A stretch of 64,000 nucleotides of DNA from an uncultured Oscillospiraceae bacterium. Its GTDB lineage: Bacteria > Bacillota > Clostridia > Oscillospirales > Acutalibacteraceae. Positions 1 to 8,620 of the stretch are shown here, piece after piece; position 1 is the stretch's first letter, and the number at the start of each line of letters is the position of its first letter. Both the position numbers and the translations under genes were made by a program. The stretch covers positions 62,001 through 126,000 of the forward strand of contig UQLQ01000005.1 in assembly GCA_900541905.1 (NCBI GenBank). The letters run 5' to 3'. The notes beneath the pieces were generated by a model, which was not told where the DNA came from, did no database searches, and saw only the letters and a program-made list of their open reading frames with translations.

Positions 1-1
1 C

Positions 2-43
2 ATCTGCGAAAAAAAAGCAAAAGAAAGAAAAAGCAAAACATGA
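2..43 (+). CDS. C-terminal end of an upstream gene (partial)
   Basis: The window opens in a reading frame that encodes 13 residues, very rich in lysine and arginine, before a TGA at 41-43. That stop overlaps the ATG of the next gene in an ATGA junction, as in a translationally coupled operon. In many Firmicutes the gene before an RluA-type pseudouridine synthase is lspA (signal peptidase II), which often ends in a basic tail. Too little is visible to identify it here, and it could be any operon partner. Confidence 0.5.
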   Translation: MCEKKAKERKSKT

Positions 44-981
44 ACAAGACCATGAATGAGCCAAAACAACATTATTCTTTTACATTACAACAGGAGGAAT
101 CGGGACAGCGACTGGACAAATGGTTGCAATCACAATTGCCGGATATGACGCGTTCTGCAATTCAAAAATTGATTGAGCAGGGCAATGTGACACGAAACGG
201 AATCGCTGTAAGTAAAAATGGAAAAGGAAATGCCGGCGATGTAATAGAAGTTATGGTACCTCAGCCCAAACCGCTTGAAGTTACGGCACAGGATATTCCT
301 CTGGATATTCTGTATGAAGACAATGATTTGTTGGTAGTGAACAAGCCCAAAGGTATGGTTGTGCATCCTGCTGCGGGAAATGACGACGGGACATTGGTAA
401 ATGCGTTGTTGCATCACTGTGGCGATTCTTTGTCAGGTATTAATGGCATTATTCGCCCGGGTATTGTACATCGTATTGACAAAGATACCAGTGGTTTATT
501 GATTGTTGCAAAAAATGATATTGCGCATCAAGGCTTGGCGCAGCAAATAAAAGAACATAGTTTTACCAGAATATATGAAGCTGTTGTTTATGGTAATGTA
601 AAACAAGATGAGGGAACTATTGATGCACCAATCGGACGTCATCCTACCGACCGTAAAAGGATGGCAGTTACGGATAAAAATTCCAGAAATGCAGTGACAC
701 ATTATAAAGTATTAAAACGTTATGATGGCTTTACACATGTACAATTGAAGCTGGAAACAGGAAGAACACACCAAATTCGTGTACATATGGCTTATATTGG
801 ACATCCTGTTGCGGGAGATCCTGTTTACGGGGTCAAAAAGGTGATTACTTCTTTAAATGGTCAATGTTTACATGCGCGTGTGATTGGTTTTGTTCATCCG
901 ATTACAGAAGAATACATAGAAATTACCAGTGCACTGCCTGTTTACTTTACTCAATTTTTAAGTAAGTTAAGGGAACAGTAA
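40..981 (+). CDS. RluA-family 23S/tRNA pseudouridine synthase (RluD-like)
   Basis: This 313-residue protein isomerises uridine to pseudouridine in rRNA or tRNA. An S4 RNA-binding domain covers roughly residues 19-75, followed by the RluA catalytic fold. The family motif HRIDKDTSG is at 144-152 with the presumed catalytic aspartate at 147, and a late RTHQIRVH motif is also present. Length is typical for RluD/YlyB-type enzymes. The ATG at 40 overlaps the preceding stop; a second ATG at 52 is a possible alternative. It is followed closely by the ComEA-like gene. The exact target uridine cannot be read from sequence, so no specific symbol is given. Confidence 0.93.
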   Translation: MNKTMNEPKQHYSFTLQQEESGQRLDKWLQSQLPDMTRSAIQKLIEQGNVTRNGIAVSKNGKGNAGDVIEVMVPQPKPLEVTAQDIPLDILYEDNDLLVVNKPKGMVVHPAAGNDDGTLVNALLHHCGDSLSGINGIIRPGIVHRIDKDTSGLLIVAKNDIAHQGLAQQIKEHSFTRIYEAVVYGNVKQDEGTIDAPIGRHPTDRKRMAVTDKNSRNAVTHYKVLKRYDGFTHVQLKLETGRTHQIRVHMAYIGHPVAGDPVYGVKKVITSLNGQCLHARVIGFVHPITEEYIEITSALPVYFTQFLSKLREQ

Positions 982-1007
982 TTATCCTTGTAAAGAAGTG
1001 AAAACGC

Positions 1008-1382
1008 ATGGAAAATGAAAAACGTCATATATGGATTTTGATCGCAATTGCTCTGGTATTTTGTACTGTGTTAATTGGGTATAATCTTTTCTTTGTAAAA
1101 GAACCGCAGGCCATTGTGATAGAAACGGATATAGCAGAATCAGATACGGAACAATCTTTAGGAGAAGGTTATATTGTACCAACGGCTAAAGTAAATATTA
1201 ATACTGCAAGTGCGGAACAATTGGATGAAGAACTGGAAGGAATTGGACCTTCTTTGGCGCAAAGAATTGTGAGTTATCGGGATGCAAATGGACCGTTTAC
1301 AGACATTGAACAGATTAAAAATGTATCAGGTATTGGTGACAAGAAGTTTGAAGCAATTAAAGATGATATTACGGTATCTTAG
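1008..1382 (+). CDS. ComEA-like helix-hairpin-helix DNA-binding protein
   Basis: A 124-residue membrane-anchored protein. Residues 8-27 form a single hydrophobic segment, then comes a short acidic linker. From about residue 62 there is a ComEA-type helix-hairpin-helix pair, seen as VNINTASAEQL, GIGPSLAQRI and VSGIGDKKFEAI. In competence systems ComEA binds incoming double-stranded DNA outside the membrane and passes it to the ComEC channel; a comEC homologue lies at 33966. This protein lacks the SLBB domain of longer ComEA proteins, so it is the short form. It sits between the pseudouridine synthase and the nitroreductase, 26 bp and 11 bp away. Confidence 0.85.
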   Translation: MENEKRHIWILIAIALVFCTVLIGYNLFFVKEPQAIVIETDIAESDTEQSLGEGYIVPTAKVNINTASAEQLDEELEGIGPSLAQRIVSYRDANGPFTDIEQIKNVSGIGDKKFEAIKDDITVS

Positions 1383-1393
1383 GAGGAGAACTC

Positions 1394-1984
1394 ATGAAGC
1401 ATCAAGTACTGTCTTGTATTGAGACAAGACGCAGTGTGCGCAGTTATGAAGCGAAACAAATTCCCGATGATATGCGGGACGAGATATTAAAAGCGGCTGT
1501 CTATGCGCCAAGCGGGAGTAACAATCAAAGCTGGCTGTTTACGGCGATTCAAAACCGTAAGATTTTAGAAGATTTAAACGAGCAAGTTCGTATTGGATTT
1601 GGACTGTTACCGGTTGCGGAAAATGATTATCCTGCTAAAATACGTGCAAAACAAAATGCGCAAAAGGAAGATTATAATTTCTACTATCATGCTCCGACGT
1701 TGATTGTTGCATCTAATGTTCCTAATTACGCAAACGCAATGGCTGATTGTTCCGCTGCTTTGGAGAATATGTTTTTAGCTGCTCATGCATTAGGTTTGGG
1801 AACTTGTTGGATTAACCAGTTGACATGGTTGGGCCAAATGACAAATGTACGTGATTTTTTGGCAGAGTATTGCCATATACCAAAAGAACATGTCATATGT
1901 GGTGCTTGTGCAGTAGGATATATAAACGGTGAATATCCAAAGCCTGCGCCAAGAAAAGAGAATACAATTCAAATTATTCTATAA
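1394..1984 (+). CDS. Nitroreductase family protein
   Basis: A 196-residue FMN-dependent oxidoreductase of the nitroreductase superfamily. The N-terminal ETRRSVRSYE segment and the following APSGSNNQSW stretch are the usual FMN phosphate and ring contacts. Near the C-terminus a GLGTCWINQL segment matches the second FMN-binding region. It starts with ATG after an AGGAGGAG ribosome site, 11 bp behind the ComEA-like gene, and is closed by a strong terminator. The substrate (quinone, nitro compound or flavin) cannot be predicted. Confidence 0.9.
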   Translation: MKHQVLSCIETRRSVRSYEAKQIPDDMRDEILKAAVYAPSGSNNQSWLFTAIQNRKILEDLNEQVRIGFGLLPVAENDYPAKIRAKQNAQKEDYNFYYHAPTLIVASNVPNYANAMADCSAALENMFLAAHALGLGTCWINQLTWLGQMTNVRDFLAEYCHIPKEHVICGACAVGYINGEYPKPAPRKENTIQIIL

Positions 1985-1985
1985 A

Positions 1986-2027
1986 AATGAGTGTCACTGT
2001 GTTATCATACAGCGGCACTCATTTTTT
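1986..2027 (+). terminator. Rho-independent terminator after the nitroreductase
   Basis: An inverted repeat built on ATGAGTGTCACTGT and its near complement is followed by a run of six T. It begins immediately after the nitroreductase stop codon. Confidence 0.85.
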
Positions 2028-2250
2028 ATTTCTTTTTGTAAAATCCGTTTCACGCTTAAAAAGTCGTGTAGACATGGGAGGCAGCAAATAATTTGCCAAC
2101 AAACAAAACTTTTGGCGGAGTTAGATATTTTGCTGATGATAAGCAGTAGATAAGCAACGGCAATCAAAAATATAGATTGATGTACGGTCCAGTGATAGAT
2201 ATTTGTGAGAAACTAAATAATACAAGACATGTTCGAGCATCACAAAATAA

Positions 2251-2330
2251 CTTAAGAGAGAAAAAGACCCAGTGTAGGATAAACAAACATTCTGTTCTGG
2301 TATTTTGTTTGCAGAAAGCGTGAAAATAAC
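2251..2330 (+). repeat. Degenerate copy of dispersed repeat family 2
   Basis: The sequence reads gagagaaaaagacccagtgt, then an ATTCTG-containing arm, then TTTTGTTTGCAGAAAGCGTG. This follows the same order of blocks as the better copy at 39930-40075 (gactcagtgcag, ctctgcactg, TTTTTTGTTTGCGAAAGGTG). The match is imperfect and was found by eye. Confidence 0.4.
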
Positions 2331-2627
2331 TCTTATGTGAAAAGAGTGGCACAAAAGAATTTATGAGGAACGGAAATTTGTCCCGTTGTCCCGAACTACA
2401 CAAAAATCAGAAGCAAGAGAAGAAAAAGACGGAGTGACTTGAGAGGATTTTCTGTATTACAAAAAACGGGAAAAACCACTCCTTGGCACTCCAGACAGGT
2501 CCTCAAAACTACCACAGAAATCTGAGTTTTAGCCAAAGAAAAGGGATAATCGGGTTTGCCACGGGAACGATTTGGGGGTTACTTGGAGTCACTCGTTAGG
2601 GAGATGACGAAAGGCATTCCAACATAC

Positions 2628-2765
2628 CGCCAAAAGGGCACCTTGACATAATCTAAGAGAGACAGAAGAAAAAATAAAAAAGACTCAGTACAGAGCTTGA
2701 ACAGACTCTGTACCGGGTCTTTTTTTGATTTATATCAGGTGTAAATGGCGTGTTTCCAGCGCTTT
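2628..2765 (+). repeat. Copy of dispersed repeat family 2 with central hairpin
   Basis: The blocks in order are CCAAAAGGGCACC, a purine-rich stretch, the hairpin GACTCAGTACAGAG...CTCTGTAC, a T-run, and GGTGTAAATGGCGTGTTT. The copy at 39926-40065 shows the same blocks in the same order and with nearly the same spacing. The hairpin plus T-run resembles a terminator. Confidence 0.6.
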
Positions 2766-2830
2766 TAGGGAATGCACTTGGCTCATAATGGACTCAGAAG
2801 GAGCTGCGGGGAATTTCCATGAGATGCAGT

Positions 2831-2869
2831 AAGGACAAACTCGGTACGATACGGGAGTTTGCCCTTTTT
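2831..2869. terminator. Terminator-like hairpin
   Basis: AAGGACAAACTCGG and GGGAGTTTGCCCTT form an imperfect stem followed by five T. No gene lies directly upstream on the plus strand, so its role is unclear. Confidence 0.5.
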
Positions 2870-2987
2870 GGATATATTAGGCTTCCCTCTGACAGGAGAG
2901 AGTTAAAAGAGGACAAAACATATTTCTTTTTAACAAAAAAGGTTTGTCAAACTATCCTTATATAAGGTAGAAAGAAGAGGATATCAT

Positions 2988-3032
2988 AAAAAGAATCAGT
3001 GCAGAGTATTAGTCTCTGTGCTGATTCTTTTT
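2988..3032. terminator. Bidirectional terminator downstream of pfkA (repeat family 2 copy)
   Basis: AAAAAGAATCAGTGCAGAG pairs with CTCTGTGCTGATTCTTTTT, giving a near-perfect stem with A and T tracts on both sides. It lies 55 bp beyond the stop of the minus-strand pfkA. The stem sequence and the TTGAAAATGCGC...GCGTGTTC block to its right match the repeat at 2628 and 39926. Confidence 0.8.
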
Positions 3033-3086
3033 GCTTGAAAATGCGCAAATAGCGTGTTCTTTTATGCACTCTTTGTAACAAAAGTA

Positions 3087-4163
3087 TTAATCGCCAAAGC
3101 AAATACCTACATCACGTGCAGATTGAATGATATTACTATCTTTTGGAACATATTTTAATTTGCCTGCTACTTCACTAAGTGGTACGGCAACAATATTTCC
3201 ATTTTGCAATGCTACCATATTCCCAAAATTACCTTCTTCAATCAAACGAACAGCTGCAGTACCAAAACGAGTTGCAAGTAAACGGTCATAAGGACAAGGA
3301 CCGCCTCCGCGCTGAAAATGCCCGGGTACTGTTACTCGAACTTCGCGTCCTGTCAATTCTACAATCTCATGTGCTACGCGATAAGAAACAGAGGGGAACG
3401 ACATATTTGCACGACTTGCTTTGAATTCCTTTTTGGACATTTCTGCTTCTTTTTTCGAAAGAGCGCCTTCCGCAACTGCTAAAATACAAAAACGTTTTCC
3501 TTGACCGGTTCTTAAGTATAAACTGTCTACTACTTTATTAATATCGTAAGGAATTTCAGGCAGCAAAATCACATCAGCACCGCCTGCAATACCGGCATAT
3601 AGGGTAAGCCAACCAACTTTATGTCCCATAATCTCTACAATAAACACGCGACCATGAGAAGTAGCGGTAGTGTGGATACAGTCAATTACATTTGTTGCAA
3701 TTTCAACAGCACTGTTAAAGCCAAAGGTCATTTCTGTGCCCCACAAATCATTGTCAATGGTTTTTGGGAGCGTAATGATATTTAGCCCCTCTTCACTGAG
3801 CAGATTTGCTGTTTTATGCGTACCGTTGCCTCCAAGAATCACAAGACAATCTAACTTCATTTTTTTATAAGTTTCTTTCATCTTGGTTACTTTGTCTATA
3901 TTGTTTTCATCCAGTACGCGCATTTGCTTAAACGGTTGACGGGAAGTTCCCAAAATGGTACCGCCCAGTGTTAGGATGCCTGAGAAATCCATTTGTTTCA
4001 TCGGAATATAATTTCCTTCAATCAAACCTTTATAACCGTCTTGAATGCCAAAGATTTTTACTTTATCGCCTAATAATTCACAAAATGTTTTGCCAACACC
4101 GCGAATCGCTGCGTTCAAGCCTTGGCAATCGCCTCCACTTGTCAAAATACCAATTCTTTTCAT
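3087..4163 (-). CDS. pfkA: 6-phosphofructokinase
   Basis: A 358-residue phosphofructokinase of the PFKA superfamily, which phosphorylates fructose 6-phosphate in glycolysis. The N-terminal GILTSGGDCQGLNAAIRG loop is clear. The phosphoryl-donor loop reads GGNGT at 111-115, where ATP enzymes usually have GGDG and PPi enzymes GGDD. The substrate motif reads PKTIDND at 133-139, with the lysine typical of PPi-dependent and some atypical ATP-dependent enzymes. Donor specificity therefore cannot be assigned by inspection. The gene is the last of a ppx-ppk-pfkA operon, 14 bp after ppk, and ends at a bidirectional terminator. Confidence 0.92.
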   Translation of the reverse strand: MKRIGILTSGGDCQGLNAAIRGVGKTFCELLGDKVKIFGIQDGYKGLIEGNYIPMKQMDFSGILTLGGTILGTSRQPFKQMRVLDENNIDKVTKMKETYKKMKLDCLVILGGNGTHKTANLLSEEGLNIITLPKTIDNDLWGTEMTFGFNSAVEIATNVIDCIHTTATSHGRVFIVEIMGHKVGWLTLYAGIAGGADVILLPEIPYDINKVVDSLYLRTGQGKRFCILAVAEGALSKKEAEMSKKEFKASRANMSFPSVSYRVAHEIVELTGREVRVTVPGHFQRGGGPCPYDRLLATRFGTAAVRLIEEGNFGNMVALQNGNIVAVPLSEVAGKLKYVPKDSNIIQSARDVGICFGD

Positions 4164-4177
4164 GGTCTATACCTTCT

Positions 4178-6295
4178 TTATTTCATTTTTTCTAAATCAG
4201 CCCTTCTGATTGGTGTATATGGTTTGCTCTCATCCAAAGCTTCCAGTTTGGCCACTGCTTCTTTGGCATACACGCTAAATTCATATTGAGAGTTAAACGG
4301 AGCTTTGCTGCGTTTATCAATTTCAATATAAGTCGTATCATTTTGCAGTAATCTTGTATTAATTGTATCGTTGAGCATGGTTTGCACAATACCAAATGCG
4401 CGCTTTTGCAGGTCAGGGTCTTCAATTGGAAATACCAATTCTACGCGGTGATCCAGATTACGCTGCATCCAGTCTGCACTGCCCATATAAATTTTGGGAT
4501 TACCTGCATTTTCAAATTGAAAAATACGGCTGTGTTCCAGCAATTGACCAACTATGCTGTGTACACTGATATTTTCACTGATTCCCGGAATTCCTGGAAT
4601 CAAACAGCAAATGCCGCGTACAATCAGTTGTACGTTTACTCCGTTTTGAGATGCCTTATACATCAGTTCAATCATTTCAGGGTCAACCAAAGAGTTTACT
4701 TTTACTATTATACCACTTGGGAGACCTTTTTTCGAGTTTTCTATTTCTCTTTCAATCATTTGAACAAAAAAACTGCGTAGTCCATGTGGTGCAACTGCAA
4801 ATTTATTGTATTCCGGAGGACGGGAGTATCCTGTTAATACGTTAAAAAGGGAAGATGCGTCCATACCATACGGCTCTTTGCAGGTAAATAAGCTAATATC
4901 CGTATAAATTTTTGCGGTTGAATCGTTATAGTTTCCTGTACCCATGTGTACATAACGGCGAATTCCATCTTCTTCTCTGCGTACAACCAAGAGAATTTTA
5001 CAGTGTGTTTTTAATCCTACCAAGCCATAAATAACATGGCACCCTGCTTCTTCTAATTTTTTTGCCCAAAGAATATTATTTTCTTCATCAAATCGTGCTT
5101 TTAATTCCACCAAAACGGTTACTTGTTTTCCGTTCTCAGCTGCTTTAATTAAGGCTGCAACAATAGGGGAGTTACCACTAACACGATATAACGTTTGTTT
5201 AATAGCTAGTACATTTTCATCCTCCGCAGCTTGGCGAACAAAATCTACAACGCATTTAAAACTTTCATAAGGGTGATGCAGCATACGGTCTTTTTCTTTG
5301 ATGGCATCAAAAACATTTTTATGTTCAAAGAAATCGGCAGGAGGATAAACAGGTATAATCGGTTCAAAACAAAGTTGTTCACAACCATCCAAACCGGCAA
5401 ATTTAGTAAAGAACGTAAGGTCAATAGGACCCTGAATCGAATAAATGTCTGTATCTTTTACTTTTAATGTTTCTATCAAAAAATGGCGGGTTTGCTTATC
5501 ACATTTATGTGCAATTTCCAAACGAACAGGACGTCCACGTTTTCTTTTTTTAATGGATTTCTCAATTTCAAGCAATAAATCTTCCGCTTCTTCATCAATA
5601 TCCAAATCAGAGTTGCGAGTGAGACGGAAAGGAGTACATGCTTCAATGCCGTGAAGCTCAAACAATTCTTCAATTTTGTAGATAATAATGTTTTCAAGCA
5701 GCACGAACGCTCTTCCTTCATCGCTGGGAAGTTCTAAAAAACGCGACAGAATAGATGGTACTTGTACCAAAGCAAAGCAGGATTCCTCATCTTCACCTTT
5801 TAAACGTACCGCAATATTTAGACTTTTATTGGCCAGCAATGGGAAAGGACGACTTTCATCTACTGCCAGCGGTGTTAAAACAGGGAACAATACTTTGTCG
5901 AAATAATCAGAAATATACTTTTGTTGCTTTTTATTCATTTCATTTGGAGTTAAAAAGACAATGTCTTGTTTCTTAAGGGCCGGTATGACAGAACGTTGGC
6001 AGCAAGAGTATTGTTTTTCCACAAATTTATGAATTTTTTCTTGCAATTGGGCAAATAAAGCTGTGGGGGTTAATCCGGAAGCATCGGCACTTTGATAGCC
6101 TGAAATAATTTGAGCTTTTACACCTGCAACACGTACCATAAAAAATTCGTCTAGATTAGAAGCGCTGATACCAAGAAAACGGACGCGCTCCATGATAGGA
6201 TTTTCTTTTTCCAAAGCCTCTTCCAGAACACGGCTGTTAAAATCCATCCAGCTGAGTTCACGGTTGATATAAGGCAATTTTGTTTCGTTGCTCAT
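4178..6295 (-). CDS. ppk: Polyphosphate kinase 1
   Basis: With the start at 6295 this is a 705-residue polyphosphate kinase, which reversibly makes polyphosphate from ATP. The N-terminal domain begins YINRELSWMDFN and contains LGISASNLDEFFMVRVAG, both hallmarks of the family. The catalytic core carries GLKTHCK, with the presumed autophosphorylated histidine, and YVHMGTGNYN; a late HSRIFQF segment is also present. The reading frame is open 96 bases further upstream into ppx, but homology starts only after MSNETKLPYI, and an AAAGGAAAGG ribosome site precedes it. It lies 26 bp after ppx and 14 bp before pfkA. Confidence 0.94.
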   Translation of the reverse strand: MSNETKLPYINRELSWMDFNSRVLEEALEKENPIMERVRFLGISASNLDEFFMVRVAGVKAQIISGYQSADASGLTPTALFAQLQEKIHKFVEKQYSCCQRSVIPALKKQDIVFLTPNEMNKKQQKYISDYFDKVLFPVLTPLAVDESRPFPLLANKSLNIAVRLKGEDEESCFALVQVPSILSRFLELPSDEGRAFVLLENIIIYKIEELFELHGIEACTPFRLTRNSDLDIDEEAEDLLLEIEKSIKKRKRGRPVRLEIAHKCDKQTRHFLIETLKVKDTDIYSIQGPIDLTFFTKFAGLDGCEQLCFEPIIPVYPPADFFEHKNVFDAIKEKDRMLHHPYESFKCVVDFVRQAAEDENVLAIKQTLYRVSGNSPIVAALIKAAENGKQVTVLVELKARFDEENNILWAKKLEEAGCHVIYGLVGLKTHCKILLVVRREEDGIRRYVHMGTGNYNDSTAKIYTDISLFTCKEPYGMDASSLFNVLTGYSRPPEYNKFAVAPHGLRSFFVQMIEREIENSKKGLPSGIIVKVNSLVDPEMIELMYKASQNGVNVQLIVRGICCLIPGIPGISENISVHSIVGQLLEHSRIFQFENAGNPKIYMGSADWMQRNLDHRVELVFPIEDPDLQKRAFGIVQTMLNDTINTRLLQNDTTYIEIDKRSKAPFNSQYEFSVYAKEAVAKLEALDESKPYTPIRRADLEKMK

Positions 6296-6321
6296 GAGTA
6301 TCTTGCACGACCTTTCCTTTG

Positions 6322-7908
6322 TTATATCAAACTTGATTTTACAGTTAAAATTGGCTGAACACCAAATACTTCTTGAAAGAAAGCGGAACATTTTTCAAAT
6401 GCCCAGTGTTCCAATCTGGTATTGCTGTCACTTTTAGCGGTAATGATGAATTTATCGTCATCCAATCTTACCTTAACAGACTGCAATTTTTGTTTGTGAG
6501 ATTTGTCTAGGGAATTTGCTAATCGAAAAATAGCAGCTAACTTTAGCGCAATGATTTTTTCGCTTCCCTTCAAAGATGCAAATTCTGCATCTTTGTAATT
6601 TGGTGTTTCACTTTCCGCAAAACGGGAAATATACGCTGTAATTAAAGTGGTTTTATCTGTTAATCCATAAATATCTGTATATTTCACAATATCAACATTG
6701 CTATTAAGATGATGCTTTGAATTGATAAAATAGCCGCAGTCATGTAGAATTGCAGCAATTTCTAATAGTAGTTTATAATGAGGATTCAAACCGTGTAGAG
6801 TTCTAATTTTATCAAAAATCATGCATGCTGTTTCCATGAGAAAGCTGGCATGTTCATAGTTGCATCGATAGCGATCGGCAACTGTTTTTGCACAGGCCAA
6901 TGCATGTTCACGTGTCTCTACAACTTCGTTTAGAGCACGTTTCTGTACCAACATTTGTTCAATTAAAGTATCCCATAAATCTACTTTCGGAGCAATAACG
7001 TAATCAGCTTCCGTAAATTTCAAAAGTTTCGCATAAATAGCCAAAGAAGAATAGAACATTTCGGCTACCTCTTCGGTTAAGTCAAATTTTAACGCTATTT
7101 TTTCCAAAGGCATCAAACGAATGGTCTGATATAAATTGGTTAAAGTTTTTGCTTTAATCATATAATTTCCATCAATGGGTTCGGCGTTGCACAGTTTTGC
7201 AATCCGCTGCATTTCGTTTCCCGTTAATACCAAGCCGTTGACTTGTTGGTAGGGAACAGGCATTTGAATTCGATTAAAGATAGAATCTAGATATTCGTCT
7301 ACCACAATTGCAAAGTCATCTGTATATTCTTGTACACCACTTAGCACATCATGCAGTTTTAGAGAACCGGTAGAGATATTTTGTGTAAAGAAAATATGTT
7401 TCCCATTATATAATGAAATACCTATAGAACCGGTACCAATATAAGATAGCAGCATATTTTCAGGTTGTTTTGTTTGTTCTTTCAGATTCGATTGAGGTGA
7501 GAATAATTCCATATGTTTTAATGCTTTTGTGATTGCAGAGTAAATAAGGGATTTTTCCTGATTATCATCATAAATTTCCACAATCATATCGTTTTGTATC
7601 AAAAGCTGATCTTGAATAAATTCCTTATTTTGCGCTTCTCGTAATGCAGTAGTGCCGACTACTTTATATTGATCCACACCATATTCTTTCATCACATTGG
7701 AGTAACCGGTCAAAATATGGGAAAGTTCGCGCAAACATTCAAAACTGATTTTGCCGTAGTTAAACACTTCATGTCCCAGTTTTAGAGGATATTCTAATGT
7801 GCTCAGCGGTATAATTTCTTTATTTCTCACCTGTGAAATCTGCATTTTCACATCGCTGGAGCCAATATCAATTACTGCAGCTACTTTACCGCCTTTGTGT
7901 TTGGGCAT
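6322..7908 (-). CDS. ppx: Exopolyphosphatase / Ppx-GppA phosphatase with HD domain
   Basis: A 528-residue protein of the Ppx/GppA family, which removes terminal phosphate from polyphosphate or pppGpp. The N-terminal AAVIDIGSSDVKMQI is the phosphate-1 motif of the ASKHA fold, and SYIGTGSIGISLY is a probable phosphate-2 element. A C-terminal HD-type domain begins near residue 320, with HDCGYFINSKHH around 390. The ATG at 7908 follows AAAAAGGCGGTG. As the first gene of the ppx-ppk-pfkA operon it places synthesis and breakdown of polyphosphate under one transcript. The choice between Ppx and GppA activity is an inference from the neighbouring ppk. Confidence 0.88.
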   Translation of the reverse strand: MPKHKGGKVAAVIDIGSSDVKMQISQVRNKEIIPLSTLEYPLKLGHEVFNYGKISFECLRELSHILTGYSNVMKEYGVDQYKVVGTTALREAQNKEFIQDQLLIQNDMIVEIYDDNQEKSLIYSAITKALKHMELFSPQSNLKEQTKQPENMLLSYIGTGSIGISLYNGKHIFFTQNISTGSLKLHDVLSGVQEYTDDFAIVVDEYLDSIFNRIQMPVPYQQVNGLVLTGNEMQRIAKLCNAEPIDGNYMIKAKTLTNLYQTIRLMPLEKIALKFDLTEEVAEMFYSSLAIYAKLLKFTEADYVIAPKVDLWDTLIEQMLVQKRALNEVVETREHALACAKTVADRYRCNYEHASFLMETACMIFDKIRTLHGLNPHYKLLLEIAAILHDCGYFINSKHHLNSNVDIVKYTDIYGLTDKTTLITAYISRFAESETPNYKDAEFASLKGSEKIIALKLAAIFRLANSLDKSHKQKLQSVKVRLDDDKFIITAKSDSNTRLEHWAFEKCSAFFQEVFGVQPILTVKSSLI

Positions 7909-8577
7909 GATGGTTGCACCGCCTTTTTAACAATTTCTTACTGTTTATTATAACAAAGCTATTTTTCTCTATCAACATATTTCATAGAAATTTAAAGAAA
8001 CAATTCGTTTTTTAACATACTTCTAACAATGATATTGAAAAGGAAAGTTATTACAGTGTATATTGGAGTTCCTTCATAATAAAAAAAGAAAAATATTAAT
8101 GTTAGTGTTTGATGATGGTGTTGGAATATAAGTAGAGTATGATATCTCTGCTTTTGTTATTACAGAACAGAAGATAAAAGTTGCATTACATACCGGATAA
8201 TGATAAATTCAAAAATATGATATACATTTATTAGAGTAACCTAATCGGGGGTTAATTTTCAATTATTCATACAGATAGTATGTGTATTACTTAAAAAGTG
8301 TTTCGGTTTACATACTGCTCAAGGTTGATATAATTTTGCTGGAATGAAACATGTTGGATGAGGGAATAAGATAAAACACATATAAAACTTTCAGGATGAA
8401 TAACAGATATTGATATTTGATTTTAGATAGAAACATAATTCTCTGTGAAGATATTGTAATTTTTTATTGCCGTAGTGGCCAAAAAATATAGGAGTATCAA
8501 AAGTTGGCAGACATTAGAGTATAGAGGGAAGCAGAGATTGATAAGAAAATACGTACTGCTATGGATTTTAACAAAAT
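7909..8577. other. AT-rich gene-free interval
   Basis: About 670 bases with no supported gene on either strand. The minus-strand promoter of ppx must lie in the first part, but no single hexamer pair stands out from the AT-rich background. Confidence 0.5.
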
Positions 8578-8611
8578 AAAAAAGAGCAAGATTTATCTTG
8601 CTCTTTTTTAT
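8578..8611 (-). terminator. Terminator of the aminotransferase gene
   Basis: AAAAAGAGCAAGAT and ATCTTGCTCTTTTT form a perfect stem with a two-base loop, flanked by A and T tracts. It lies just past the stop codon of the minus-strand aminotransferase. Confidence 0.88.
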
Positions 8612-8620
8612 TGATATTAT

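Larger units (their letters stand above)
2028..3086. other. 1.06 kb gene-free interval with hairpins and degenerate repeats
   Basis: No convincing open reading frame, ribosome site or codon pattern is present on either strand. The interval contains several hairpins and at least three degenerate copies of a dispersed repeat that recurs near 39900-40080. It separates the plus-strand competence/nitroreductase cluster from the minus-strand pfkA-ppk-ppx operon, so it receives transcripts from both sides. It may be decayed sequence. Confidence 0.6.

Noticed and set aside
2028..2403. Short open frames in the 1985-3086 interval.
   Set aside because: They lack ribosome sites and protein-like composition and overlap hairpins and repeats.
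6296..6391. A longer ppk frame overlapping ppx.
   Set aside because: Family homology starts at MSNETKLPYINRELSW and a ribosome site precedes 6295.
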